Origin: an uncultured Erysipelotrichaceae bacterium | GTDB taxonomy: Bacteria > Bacillota_I > Bacilli_A > RFN20 > CAG-826 | NCBI GenBank assembly: GCA_902801805.1 | Contig: CADCJP010000036.1 | Coordinates: 1 to 7,823 of the forward strand | Direction: 5' to 3' | Length of the DNA stretch: 7,823 nucleotides | Part shown: piece after piece, positions 1 to 5,700 of the stretch | Layout of the letters: every line of letters begins with the position of its first letter | Position numbering within the stretch: the first letter of the stretch is position 1 | Notes under the pieces: model-generated | Database searches by the model: none | Seen by the model: only the letters and a program-made list of their open reading frames with translations | What the model was told of the DNA's origin: nothing | Made by a program: the position numbers and the translations under genes

Positions 1-291
1 AGATAATTCTTTTAAGATACGATAAGCATCTTTTGGATCTTTTGGTTTGCCAATTATTTCATTTCCTAAAACCACAACTGTGTCTGCGGCGATGACTAAA
101 TCATCTTGATGGTTATCGGAGACCGCTAAACATTTACGTAAAGAGATGTCTTTAACGATATCTTTAACATCGCTATATTTCTTAAAAGATAAAGATTCAT
201 CAATATCACTGACGATAATAGAAAAAGAAGAAGAAATCTCCTTTTTCATTAATTCTTTTCTTCTTGGTGATGCACTCGCTAAAATAATCAT
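1..291 (-). CDS. maf: Maf-family nucleotide pyrophosphatase (house-cleaning NTPase), N-terminal part, cut by the window edge
   Basis: No stop is reached before the window edge, so only the first 97 residues are visible, roughly half of a typical Maf protein of about 190. The N-terminus reads MIILASASPRRKEL, which is the Maf substrate-binding signature SASPRR (residues 6-11). Residues 68-83 read AADTVVVLGNEIIGKP, containing the conserved catalytic/metal aspartate D70 and the GKP loop. Family members hydrolyse non-canonical or modified nucleoside triphosphates (dTTP/UTP, or m5UTP and similar) to monophosphates in the cytosol; some are linked to septum inhibition. The exact substrate subtype cannot be assigned here. 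The start codon lies one base after the rnjA stop (TAA-G-ATG on the minus strand) and has no convincing Shine-Dalgarno sequence, so translation probably depends on coupling to rnjA. Start and family are clear; the C-terminal half is unseen. Confidence 0.93.
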   Translation of the reverse strand, partial: MIILASASPRRKELMKKEISSSFSIIVSDIDESLSFKKYSDVKDIVKDISLRKCLAVSDNHQDDLVIAADTVVVLGNEIIGKPKDPKDAYRILKELS

Positions 292-292
292 C

Positions 293-1963
293 TTAATTCT
301 TTGTAAGAATTACTGGGATAACCATTGGATGAGAACGTGTGAGTTCGTATAAGAAGTTACCAGTAATATCTTTGATGATCGCTTTAAGTTCGGCAAAGCT
401 TGTCTTGGTTAAGAGCTTTTCTTTAACACCCTTTTCGACAAGTTTAATACAAGCGTTCACATTACGTTTACTATGAGAAGCCACAACACCCTTAAGGACA
501 AAGACTGGTGTATCAATGAGTTGGTTATTGTGTGAATCAATAGTGATAGTGACCACGACCATACCATCATCAGTTAAGATACGACGGTCCGCCATAACAG
601 CGTCAGCTAAACCTTTAATGTCTTTACCATCGATATAGGTGTTACCGTGTTCCACTTGGAAACCTCGAGAAATCTTACCTCTAGAAAGAGTTAAGCAGTC
701 CCCGTTATCTAAAACAAAGCAGTTTTCCGCTGGAACACCAACTTCGCTAGCAATCTTCGCGTGGATTAAAAGCATTCTATATTCACCATGCATTGGCATG
801 AAATATTTAGGTTTAAATAGTTTTAAGACAAGTCTTAATTCTTGTTTTGATGGGTGACCAGAGGAGTGGATGTCATTAAGAATGGAGTTAGTGACAACAT
901 CCGCACCGCAACGTGTTAATTGGTTAACAACGTGGTCAATCATAATGCCATTCCCTGGAATTGCGGAACTAGAGAAGACAACAGTGTCTCCTGGAGAGAT
1001 GTGAACATCTTTATGTTCCCCGTTAGCAATTCTACTTAACGCGGCCATTGGTTCACCTTGTGAACCGGTACAAATAATAACGATTTGATTACTCTTGAAG
1101 TTCTTAATTTCTTCAGGATTAATAATCATGTCATCTTTAATCTTGATATAACCATATCCACGTGAGATATCCATGGCTTTCTCCATGGAACGACCAATAA
1201 TGACGATTTTACGTTCATATTTAGCCGCGACTTCGCAGATTTGTTGAATACGAGAAATATTGGAAGAGAATGTGGAAACGATTAATCGACCAGCGGCTTT
1301 AGAGAAAACATCATCGATAGCGTCTAAAACGTTCTTTTCACTTGGTGTATAGCCTTCGTTTTCCGCGTTAGTGGAGTCACTAAGCAATAAATCAACACCC
1401 TCTTGGCCTAATTTTGCCATTTTGGTTAAGTTAATATCTGGACCAATTGGTGTTAAGTCCACTTTAAAGTCACCAGTGGAAACGATTCTACCTTCAGGAG
1501 TATCAACAACCACACCAAAGGAATCTGGGATGGAGTGGGTCACTCTAAAGAAGCTAATCTTGAATGAATCGACTTTAACGACTGTATCGTCAGTATATTC
1601 AATAAGTGGTGAACGATCAGACATGCGGTTTTCTTCCATTTTGTTTCTGATTAAAGCCGCTGCTAGTCTAGGTGCGTAAATCACTGGAATATTTAAACTT
1701 TGGATTAAGAAAGGAATACCACCGATATGGTCTTCGTGACCATGTGTGATAAATAAAGCCTTTACTTTATTACGGTTATTTTTTAAATGTGTAAAATCTG
1801 GGACGACATAGTCGATACCAGGAAATTCAACACCAGGAAAACGTACGCCACAGTCAATGATGACGATTGTTTCTTCGTTTTCGATGCAGTACATGTTTTT
1901 ACCAACCTCGCCTAAACCACCGAGGGCATAAACAGAAATGGGCATAGAAAGTGTATTAGCCAT
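293..1963 (-). CDS. rnjA: Ribonuclease J1 (metallo-beta-lactamase/beta-CASP 5'-3' exo- and endoribonuclease)
   Basis: The 556-residue product matches the length of Bacillus RNase J1. In bacilli this enzyme degrades mRNA from the 5' end and matures 16S rRNA. The N-terminal beta-lactamase core carries ALGGLGEVGKN (residues 13-23) and an intact zinc motif HGHEDH (74-79). Further along are THSIPDS, STGDFKVD, SDSTNAE, the beta-CASP stretch CTGSQGEP, and SGHPSKQEL followed by FMPMHGEYR. The intact HxHxDH favours J1 over J2, whose motif is degenerate in B. subtilis. Start choice: an in-frame ATG at 1978 exists, but it overlaps the Shine-Dalgarno AAAGGAG (1975-1969). The ATG at 1963 sits five bases after that site, so it is the likely start and the longer 561-residue form is not. 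def lies 60 bases upstream and maf one base downstream. A separate promoter precedes this gene, so it can be transcribed independently of def. In B. subtilis rpoY lies just upstream of rnjA; here it is absent. Confidence 0.97.
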   Translation of the reverse strand: MANTLSMPISVYALGGLGEVGKNMYCIENEETIVIIDCGVRFPGVEFPGIDYVVPDFTHLKNNRNKVKALFITHGHEDHIGGIPFLIQSLNIPVIYAPRLAAALIRNKMEENRMSDRSPLIEYTDDTVVKVDSFKISFFRVTHSIPDSFGVVVDTPEGRIVSTGDFKVDLTPIGPDINLTKMAKLGQEGVDLLLSDSTNAENEGYTPSEKNVLDAIDDVFSKAAGRLIVSTFSSNISRIQQICEVAAKYERKIVIIGRSMEKAMDISRGYGYIKIKDDMIINPEEIKNFKSNQIVIICTGSQGEPMAALSRIANGEHKDVHISPGDTVVFSSSAIPGNGIMIDHVVNQLTRCGADVVTNSILNDIHSSGHPSKQELRLVLKLFKPKYFMPMHGEYRMLLIHAKIASEVGVPAENCFVLDNGDCLTLSRGKISRGFQVEHGNTYIDGKDIKGLADAVMADRRILTDDGMVVVTITIDSHNNQLIDTPVFVLKGVVASHSKRNVNACIKLVEKGVKEKLLTKTSFAELKAIIKDITGNFLYELTRSHPMVIPVILTKN

Positions 1964-1968
1964 AGTGT

Positions 1969-1975
1969 CTCCTTT
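1969..1975 (-). promoter_or_regulatory. Shine-Dalgarno sequence of rnjA
   Basis: AAAGGAG on the minus strand lies five bases before the ATG at 1963. It decides the start, because the alternative upstream ATG (1978) begins directly before this motif and would translate through it. Confidence 0.85.
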
Positions 1976-2002
1976 CATTATTTATGTGAGAATTCTTTAT
2001 TA

Positions 2003-2011
2003 ATTATAGCA
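2003..2011 (-). promoter_or_regulatory. Extended -10 promoter of rnjA-maf
   Basis: The minus strand reads TGCTATAAT, a perfect extended -10 element (TGn plus TATAAT). The -35 region is poor (TTATAT or similar), which is tolerable for an extended -10 promoter. Predicted transcription start is near 1996, giving a leader of about 33 nt that contains the rnjA Shine-Dalgarno site. The element lies just after the def stop codon. An identical TGCTATAAT precedes the tRNA-Ser gene in this window. Confidence 0.7.
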
Positions 2012-2023
2012 AAAATTAATAAA

Positions 2024-2566
2024 TTATATAAGTTCTTCATTCATGAGCTGCGTATTTGGTTTATTTTTATCAATACGGTCATAGAAGAAGAGACCATCTA
2101 AATGGTCATACTCATGTTGTAATACGATGGCATCGAAGCCTCTAGCAGTGATAACGACATCCTTATCTCTAAGAGCGTCATAAGCCTGCATTTTGATCTT
2201 GTAGTAGCGGTGGGCGTAGCCTTTATGTTCTTCGTCCACGGATAAACAGCCTTCCCCGTCTTTTAAAGCACACTTACGAACGGAGTACTCAATAATCTTT
2301 GGATTCACTAATTGATATTGGACAAGATCTTCACCTTCTCCATAATAAATAACAAACATTCTTTTGAGTAATCCGATTTGAATAGCCGCTAAACCAATAC
2401 CAGCTCTGATATTATGCTTAGTCGCGTATTCTTCATCTTGCGATAACTTTAAGTATTCAAGCATCGCATCTAAAGTCTCTTTATCTTCCTTACTTAATGG
2501 AAGCTCTACTGGGAGAGACTTTTTCTTCATAATTGGGTTGCTGTCTTTAACAATTCTGAGCTTCAT
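2024..2566 (-). CDS. def: Peptide deformylase, type II
   Basis: Removes the formyl group from the N-terminal methionine of nascent proteins at the ribosome. All three family motifs are present in this 180-residue form: GIGLAAIQ (56-63, canonical GxGxAAxQ), EGCLS (105-109) with the metal-binding Cys107, and HEYDH (151-155) with the two metal-binding histidines and the catalytic Glu152. The insertion between strands and the length of about 180 residues fit the type II enzymes of Gram-positive bacteria. Start choice: ATG at 2572 (adding Met-Leu) and ATG at 2566 are both in frame and neither has a Shine-Dalgarno site. The -10 element TGATAGTAT ends at 2573, which puts the transcription start at about 2566 and makes 2572 too early to be in the mRNA. 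I therefore prefer 2566, although 2572 cannot be excluded. The gene is divergent from ylbF and upstream of rnjA. Confidence 0.95.
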   Translation of the reverse strand: MKLRIVKDSNPIMKKKSLPVELPLSKEDKETLDAMLEYLKLSQDEEYATKHNIRAGIGLAAIQIGLLKRMFVIYYGEGEDLVQYQLVNPKIIEYSVRKCALKDGEGCLSVDEEHKGYAHRYYKIKMQAYDALRDKDVVITARGFDAIVLQHEYDHLDGLFFYDRIDKNKPNTQLMNEELI

Positions 2567-2572
2567 GAGCAT

Positions 2573-2581
2573 ATACTATCA
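2573..2581 (-). promoter_or_regulatory. Extended -10 promoter of def (leaderless)
   Basis: The minus strand reads TGATAGTAT: TGn followed by TAGTAT, which matches TATAAT at five of six positions. Six bases (ATGCTC) separate it from the ATG at 2566, so the predicted start of transcription falls on or next to that A. The -35 position overlaps one arm of the inverted repeat at 2590-2610. No Shine-Dalgarno sequence can fit in such a transcript. Confidence 0.55.
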
Positions 2582-2589
2582 CATTTATC

Positions 2590-2610
2590 GACATAAATAA
2601 AGTTTATGTC
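2590..2610. repeat. Perfect 8-bp inverted repeat between divergent def and ylbF promoters (candidate operator)
   Basis: The arm GACATAAA (2590-2597) and its exact reverse complement TTTATGTC (2603-2610) flank the five-base spacer TAAAG. The repeat lies between the two -10 elements and overlaps the expected -35 position of both promoters. It is upstream of both predicted transcription starts, so it should act as DNA (a protein-binding site or symmetric promoter elements) and not as an RNA hairpin. No known operator family is recognised. Confidence 0.5.
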
Positions 2611-2631
2611 AAATGAAAAATTGTGTATAAT
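2603..2631 (+). promoter_or_regulatory. Promoter of the ylbF-rsmD-coaD operon (leaderless)
   Basis: A perfect -10 TATAAT occupies 2626-2631. A weak -35 (TTTATG, 2603-2608) lies 17 bases upstream and falls within the right arm of the inverted repeat. Six bases (CAAAGC) separate the -10 from the ATG at 2638, so transcription should start at or within a base of the start codon. Confidence 0.65.
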
Positions 2632-2637
2632 CAAAGC

Positions 2638-3003
2638 ATGGCAAATGACATTTATTATCTCGCTAGTGAATTAAAAGAAATGCTGGATAATGACGAAAGA
2701 ATTATCCTTTTAAATAAACTCGAAAAAGAACTCAATAATAACGAAGAAGTGATGGCCCTTTCCTATCAAAAAGATGTCGCTGTTTCTTCTTATAGCGACG
2801 CTTTAAATCACTACGCAAAAGATAGTGAAGAATTAAAGAAATATCAACGTGAATTACACCTCAAAAAAGAAGCCTTAGACAACCATCCATTAGTGAGGTC
2901 TTATCTTAAAGCTTATAGTGAAGTTCGTGACTTAATGTTTGAGCTTAATGAGATACTATTTAAAGACTTGTCTTTACATTTAAAAGAAAAGGGGCACAAA
3001 TAA
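2638..3003 (+). CDS. ylbF: YlbF/YmcA family protein (likely RNase Y-associated regulator)
   Basis: This 121-residue protein is largely helical and charged, beginning MANDIYYLASELKEMLDNDE. It has the pattern of the YlbF/YmcA (Com_YlbF) family, with a C-terminal helix ending LKEKGHK. In B. subtilis, YlbF (RicF) forms a complex with YmcA and YaaT that modulates RNase Y cleavage, competence, sporulation and biofilm formation. Assignment rests on overall pattern plus synteny: in B. subtilis ylbF, ylbG, rsmD and coaD are consecutive, and here ylbF, rsmD and coaD remain in that order with ylbG missing. A GTG at 2623 would give a five-residue longer product, but it overlaps the -10 box, so ATG 2638 is chosen. 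There is no Shine-Dalgarno sequence. The stop codon shares one base with the rsmD start. Confidence 0.82.
   Translation: MANDIYYLASELKEMLDNDERIILLNKLEKELNNNEEVMALSYQKDVAVSSYSDALNHYAKDSEELKKYQRELHLKKEALDNHPLVRSYLKAYSEVRDLMFELNEILFKDLSLHLKEKGHK
2989..2994 (+). promoter_or_regulatory. Shine-Dalgarno sequence of rsmD
   Basis: AAGGGG inside the end of ylbF lies eight bases before the rsmD ATG. It is a moderate ribosome-binding site that acts together with the stop-start overlap. Confidence 0.6.
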
Positions 3004-3548
3004 TGCGTATCGTCGGAGGAAAATACCGTCATCGTTTAATCACTTATCCCGATGATATGGAACATACTAGACCAACGAAAGATAGGATTAGAGAAGCCAT
3101 CTTTTCTGCGTTAGGCGATATCACTGATTTTCATACTTTAGATTTATACGCTGGAAGTGGGGCAATGGGCTTAGAAGCACTTTCAAGAGGAGCTAATAAA
3201 TGTGCCTTCGTCGATGTTTCTCCAATCGCCATTAAAACCACAAAAGGCAATCTTGATAATCTTAAGATTACTCCAGAACAATATATATTAATTAAGGATA
3301 AAGATATAAACGCGTTAGAGAGATTCAAAACTCTTAATGAAAAGTTTGATTTAGTTTTCCTTGATCCACCTTATGAACAAGGTCAATATCAACAAATCGT
3401 TGATTTATTAATTAGTAAAGAATTATTAAACGAACATGCGGTTATCGTTATTGAGGCCAACCGTGATGTGAACTTAGAAAATATTGAATATATAAAGAAG
3501 AAAGACTACCATTATGGAGAAATCAAAGTCTTCATCTATTGGAGGTAA
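3003..3548 (+). CDS. rsmD: 16S rRNA (guanine(966)-N(2))-methyltransferase RsmD
   Basis: S-adenosylmethionine-dependent enzyme that methylates the exocyclic amine of G966 (E. coli numbering) in 16S rRNA. The 181-residue product starts MRIVGGKYRHR and carries the family stretch TRPTKDRIREAIFS (22-35). It has the SAM-binding motif I DLYAGSGAMGLEALSRGA (47-64), an acidic residue at the end of the next strand (VDVS, Asp71), and the catalytic LDPPY (120-124) that marks N2-guanine/N6-adenine methyltransferases. Its start overlaps the ylbF stop by one base (TAATG), which implies translational coupling. Its last codons contain the coaD Shine-Dalgarno site. Length and motifs are those of a normal complete RsmD. 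Confidence 0.96.
   Translation: MRIVGGKYRHRLITYPDDMEHTRPTKDRIREAIFSALGDITDFHTLDLYAGSGAMGLEALSRGANKCAFVDVSPIAIKTTKGNLDNLKITPEQYILIKDKDINALERFKTLNEKFDLVFLDPPYEQGQYQQIVDLLISKELLNEHAVIVIEANRDVNLENIEYIKKKDYHYGEIKVFIYWR
3541..3545 (+). promoter_or_regulatory. Shine-Dalgarno sequence of coaD, inside rsmD
   Basis: GGAGG lies six bases before the coaD ATG and is formed by the last two sense codons of rsmD (TGG AGG). It is one of the two strongest ribosome-binding sites in the window. Confidence 0.85.
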
Positions 3549-3551
3549 CAA

Positions 3552-4016
3552 ATGAAAATCGCCATCTACCCAGGAAGCTTCGATCCAATTACCAACGGAC
3601 ACTTAGAAATCTTAAAAAGAGCGCTTAATATCTTTGATAAAGTGATTATGCTTGTCGCTGTTAACGACGCTAAGAAATCACGCTTTTCAGTCGAAGAAAG
3701 AGTAGCGATGATTAAGGAAGCCGTTGAAGGTGATTCACGTGTTACGGTTGACAGCTATGACGGTTTGACCGTTGAATATGCAAAAAGCCATAACGCACAA
3801 CACTTAATCCGTGGTCTAAGAGCGGTGACTGATTTTGAATATGAATTCTCCTTAGCGTCCGCTAATGATTTCATTGATTCATCAATTGATACGGTCTTCT
3901 TAATGAGCAAAGCGGAAAAGTCCTTCATCAATTCCTCGATGATTATGGAACTATATCAAAGTGGTGTGGATGTTTCTAGCCTTGTTCCAGCGTCTGTTAT
4001 CAAAAGATTAAAATAG
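3552..4016 (+). CDS. coaD: Phosphopantetheine adenylyltransferase
   Basis: Fourth step of coenzyme A synthesis: transfers AMP from ATP to 4'-phosphopantetheine, giving dephospho-CoA. The 154-residue product begins MKIAIYPGSFDPITNGH, containing the nucleotidyltransferase T/HxGH motif as TNGH (14-17). It also has the CoaD block HLIRGLRAVTDFEYEFSLASAN that forms the phosphopantetheine and ATP pockets. The usual late motif ISSSxV appears as INSSMIMEL, a mild substitution. Length is close to the family norm of about 160. It lies three bases after rsmD and ends the operon. Its stop codon is one base from the stop of the convergent pgeF gene, and its transcription terminator is inside pgeF. Confidence 0.96.
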   Translation: MKIAIYPGSFDPITNGHLEILKRALNIFDKVIMLVAVNDAKKSRFSVEERVAMIKEAVEGDSRVTVDSYDGLTVEYAKSHNAQHLIRGLRAVTDFEYEFSLASANDFIDSSIDTVFLMSKAEKSFINSSMIMELYQSGVDVSSLVPASVIKRLK

Positions 4017-4017
4017 T

Positions 4018-4731
4018 TTATTTTAAGTAGATTAATGACACCAGTCTTCCCACTGGTGTTTTCTTATAGGCTGAATAAAATCTCTCGTCAGTAAATGTAT
4101 CTAGACGATCGTCTTTGATTTGTGAATCATCTGCACCTAAAGAATAGAGATCCATTCTATTGGCGTAGCCATTATCAAATTCTTCATCTTTAATCGCGTC
4201 TTTAAAGCCTGCCTCTAAGATGGTTTGTCTAGTTTCTTCATCAATCTTAAAAGACTCTTTTTGACGGAACGGACCAATATAGAATTTAAAATCTTTAATA
4301 TCTAATTGTTCTTTATTAAGAATTTCATTAATAACTTTATAAGCAACGTGCTTCATTGTGCCCTTAAATCCTGCGTGAATAATACCGACGAGATTTACTT
4401 TTTCATTAATAAAGAAGATAGGGACACAATCAGCATGGAAAATGCATAAAGGAATATTTCTTTCATATGTATATAAGGCATCGCAGTCTAAACCATCTTC
4501 AAAGCTATCTTTACCTTTACCCATTTCTTTTAAAGAAACATACATCACTTTATCACTATGATGTTGATGGACATAAGTAAAGCGTTCGATAGGTTGATTA
4601 AGAAGACTCGCTAAATGTAAGCGTCTTTCTTTAACACCTTCACCGTTATCTACTTGATATGCAAGATTACCTAATTTAGTAGTGGTGGTAATGCTTAAAC
4701 ATTTTTGACTAAGAGGAAAACTAATATACAT
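4018..4731 (-). CDS. pgeF: Peptidoglycan editing factor PgeF (YfiH/YlmD laccase-domain family)
   Basis: The 237-residue product belongs to the DUF152/YfiH family. In E. coli, PgeF corrects peptidoglycan precursors carrying L-serine in place of L-alanine; some homologues show purine nucleoside phosphorylase or adenosine deaminase activity. Metal-site residues are in place: QHHSD (56-60, His58), HADCVP (99-104, Cys102) and HAGFKGT (119-125, His119). DGLDCDAL (79-86) matches the conserved D-x-DAL block. Two family positions differ from the common form: HAGW becomes HAGF, and the later GPCIG loop reads GPFRQKESFKI. Start at 4731: there is no Shine-Dalgarno site, and a -10 element TATCAT ends six bases before the ATG, which suggests a leaderless mRNA. 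The last codons encode KTPVGRLVS and at DNA level form the coaD terminator. No terminator of its own was found beyond the stop. Confidence 0.9.
   Translation of the reverse strand: MYISFPLSQKCLSITTTTKLGNLAYQVDNGEGVKERRLHLASLLNQPIERFTYVHQHHSDKVMYVSLKEMGKGKDSFEDGLDCDALYTYERNIPLCIFHADCVPIFFINEKVNLVGIIHAGFKGTMKHVAYKVINEILNKEQLDIKDFKFYIGPFRQKESFKIDEETRQTILEAGFKDAIKDEEFDNGYANRMDLYSLGADDSQIKDDRLDTFTDERFYSAYKKTPVGRLVSLIYLK
4038..4065 (+). terminator. Intrinsic terminator of ylbF-rsmD-coaD, embedded in the pgeF coding sequence
   Basis: A perfect 8-bp stem (ACACCAGT 4038-4045 with ACTGGTGT 4052-4059) closes the six-base loop CTTCCC and is followed by TTTCTT. The T-rich tail exists only on the plus strand, so it should stop transcripts coming from coaD, about 20 bases after its stop codon. 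It lies wholly within the last part of the convergent pgeF gene. Confidence 0.8.
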
Positions 4732-4737
4732 ACATTA

Positions 4738-4746
4738 ATGATATCA
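4738..4746 (-). promoter_or_regulatory. Extended -10 promoter of pgeF (leaderless)
   Basis: The minus strand reads TGATATCAT: TGn followed by TATCAT, five of six matches to TATAAT. Six bases (TAATGT) separate it from the ATG at 4731, so transcription should start on that A. The -35 position would fall within the upstream terminator hairpin and shows no match to the consensus. Confidence 0.5.
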
Positions 4747-4750
4747 GAGA

Positions 4751-4774
4751 AAAGAAAAAACCGCATCAGCGGTT
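4751..4774 (-). terminator. Intrinsic terminator of the unknown membrane-protein gene at 4773-5633
   Basis: On the minus strand AACCGC (4774-4769), loop TGAT and GCGGTT (4764-4759) form a 6-bp stem followed by TTTT-rich sequence (4758-4751, with one C). The first stem bases overlap the stop codon at 4775-4773. The T-tract ends a few bases before the pgeF extended -10 element, so terminator and next promoter are back to back. Confidence 0.8.
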
Positions 4775-5633
4775 AGTTCTTAAGCACTTTACCGAATAAA
4801 TCGGTGTGTGACCAACATTTCTTCAATGTACGGGCTCTTTCTAAATCGGAAGAACCATCGACTGTGAAGATGACATCACTTAAGCCTTTAACTTTTTGAT
4901 TGGCAAGAGCGATACCGTTCTTTTCGCAATCAGCAGTGAAGTCGAAGTACATAAGTAATGGTGTGTTGATTGGGCAAGTATCTAAGCTATCAGATGTGAA
5001 ATTGCTTTCATAGTTGCTGACGCTGTAGTTCTTGTTCATAGCGTAGTAGGTTTTTGGTAAGTATGTACCATCAACTAAGTTTTCAAATAAACTGTAGTGG
5101 TTTAACCAAACCTTATCGAATAAGTTGACTTCTTCGTTATCGATTGTTTCTTTTGTATCTGTGTAGATAGTCCAGAGTTTGAAGTCACCTGCTAAAGCAT
5201 CTTTCTTATCACCAACGAATTCTTTATCGTTGTTTTTCCATTTTTCTTGGAATGTCTTTAAGCCGCCATATAAATCGTTGCAGCTGCTGTCATCTTTAAC
5301 GAAGGCAACGAAGAATCTTTCGCCTCTCTTATCGGCTTTGAGTTTTTCAACATCGCCGTTTTCGATATATGTGAAGAACTTGTCAACTTCGGAACCAGCA
5401 TTATTGGAATCGAATTTATTAGCGTTCTTTAAACTTAATTGACTCTTAGCGAAATATTTATTTGCGTCATCGCTGGAATCGAACCAACCCTTAACACCAT
5501 CAATGATGTGTGGGATAGCAAAGATAACTGCGAAGATAGCACCGACGATCAACAAAGGTTGAATCCATGCTGTTTCTTTAATCCAACGGCCGATTCTCGC
5601 AAAAAATCCACCGATTGCTCTTAATACTACCAT
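4773..5633 (-). CDS. Unrecognised membrane-anchored protein, possibly with a thioredoxin-like extracellular fold
   Basis: No family is recognised with confidence. The 286-residue product has a basic amphipathic N-terminus (MVVLRAIGGFFARIGRWIK), one transmembrane segment at about 24-44, then a soluble, aspartate- and lysine-rich region of about 240 residues predicted to lie outside the cell. That region contains FFVAFVKDDSSC (107-118) and INTPLLMYFDF (222-232). A beta strand leading to a cysteine and a later TP before another strand recall the strand-active-site and cis-proline elements of thioredoxin-like proteins. No CxxC is present, so redox activity is doubtful. Four cysteines (118, 220, 236, 273) all follow the membrane segment and could form disulfides. 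Translation starts from a strong Shine-Dalgarno site (AGGAGG) eight bases before the ATG, and the gene ends in its own terminator, so it is a single-gene unit divergent from yitT. The fold guess is inference with low confidence; the gene itself is secure. Confidence 0.85.
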   Translation of the reverse strand: MVVLRAIGGFFARIGRWIKETAWIQPLLIVGAIFAVIFAIPHIIDGVKGWFDSSDDANKYFAKSQLSLKNANKFDSNNAGSEVDKFFTYIENGDVEKLKADKRGERFFVAFVKDDSSCNDLYGGLKTFQEKWKNNDKEFVGDKKDALAGDFKLWTIYTDTKETIDNEEVNLFDKVWLNHYSLFENLVDGTYLPKTYYAMNKNYSVSNYESNFTSDSLDTCPINTPLLMYFDFTADCEKNGIALANQKVKGLSDVIFTVDGSSDLERARTLKKCWSHTDLFGKVLKN

Positions 5634-5641
5634 GTTTTAAG

Positions 5642-5647
5642 CCTCCT
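5642..5647 (-). promoter_or_regulatory. Shine-Dalgarno sequence of the membrane-protein gene at 4773-5633
   Basis: AGGAGG on the minus strand lies eight bases before the ATG at 5633. It contrasts with the many genes here that lack any such site. Confidence 0.85.
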
Positions 5648-5668
5648 ATATTTACATATAGCGTGATA

Positions 5669-5697
5669 ATCTTACCACTTGAAAATTTTAAATTCAA
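5669..5697 (-). promoter_or_regulatory. Proximal promoter of the membrane-protein gene at 4773-5633
   Basis: The minus strand has -35 TTGAAT (5697-5692), a 17-base spacer, and -10 TAAGAT (5674-5669) preceded by TGG, giving an extended -10. The predicted start near 5662 yields a leader of about 29 nt containing the Shine-Dalgarno site. Confidence 0.6.
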
Positions 5698-5700
5698 TAA

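Noticed and set aside
146..352. Plus-strand open frame of 68 codons
   Set aside because: It is antisense to maf and the end of rnjA, has no ribosome-binding site and shows no recognisable protein pattern.
1371..1679. Plus-strand open frame of 102 codons
   Set aside because: It is antisense to the RNase J1 catalytic region, whose motifs are clear; low-complexity serine/threonine content is typical of a shadow frame.
1964..1978. Upstream ATG giving rnjA five extra residues
   Set aside because: Those codons are the Shine-Dalgarno region (AAAGGAG) of the ATG at 1963 and have no ribosome-binding site of their own.
2623..2637. Upstream GTG start giving ylbF five extra residues
   Set aside because: This GTG overlaps the perfect TATAAT box at 2626-2631 and would lie before the predicted transcription start.
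3960..4017. A terminator for pgeF within the end of coaD
   Set aside because: The minus strand is U-rich just after the pgeF stop, but no stem precedes it.
5179..5624. Two plus-strand open frames opposite the membrane-protein gene
   Set aside because: They are antisense to a gene with a strong Shine-Dalgarno site, promoter and terminator, and neither has an initiation signal.
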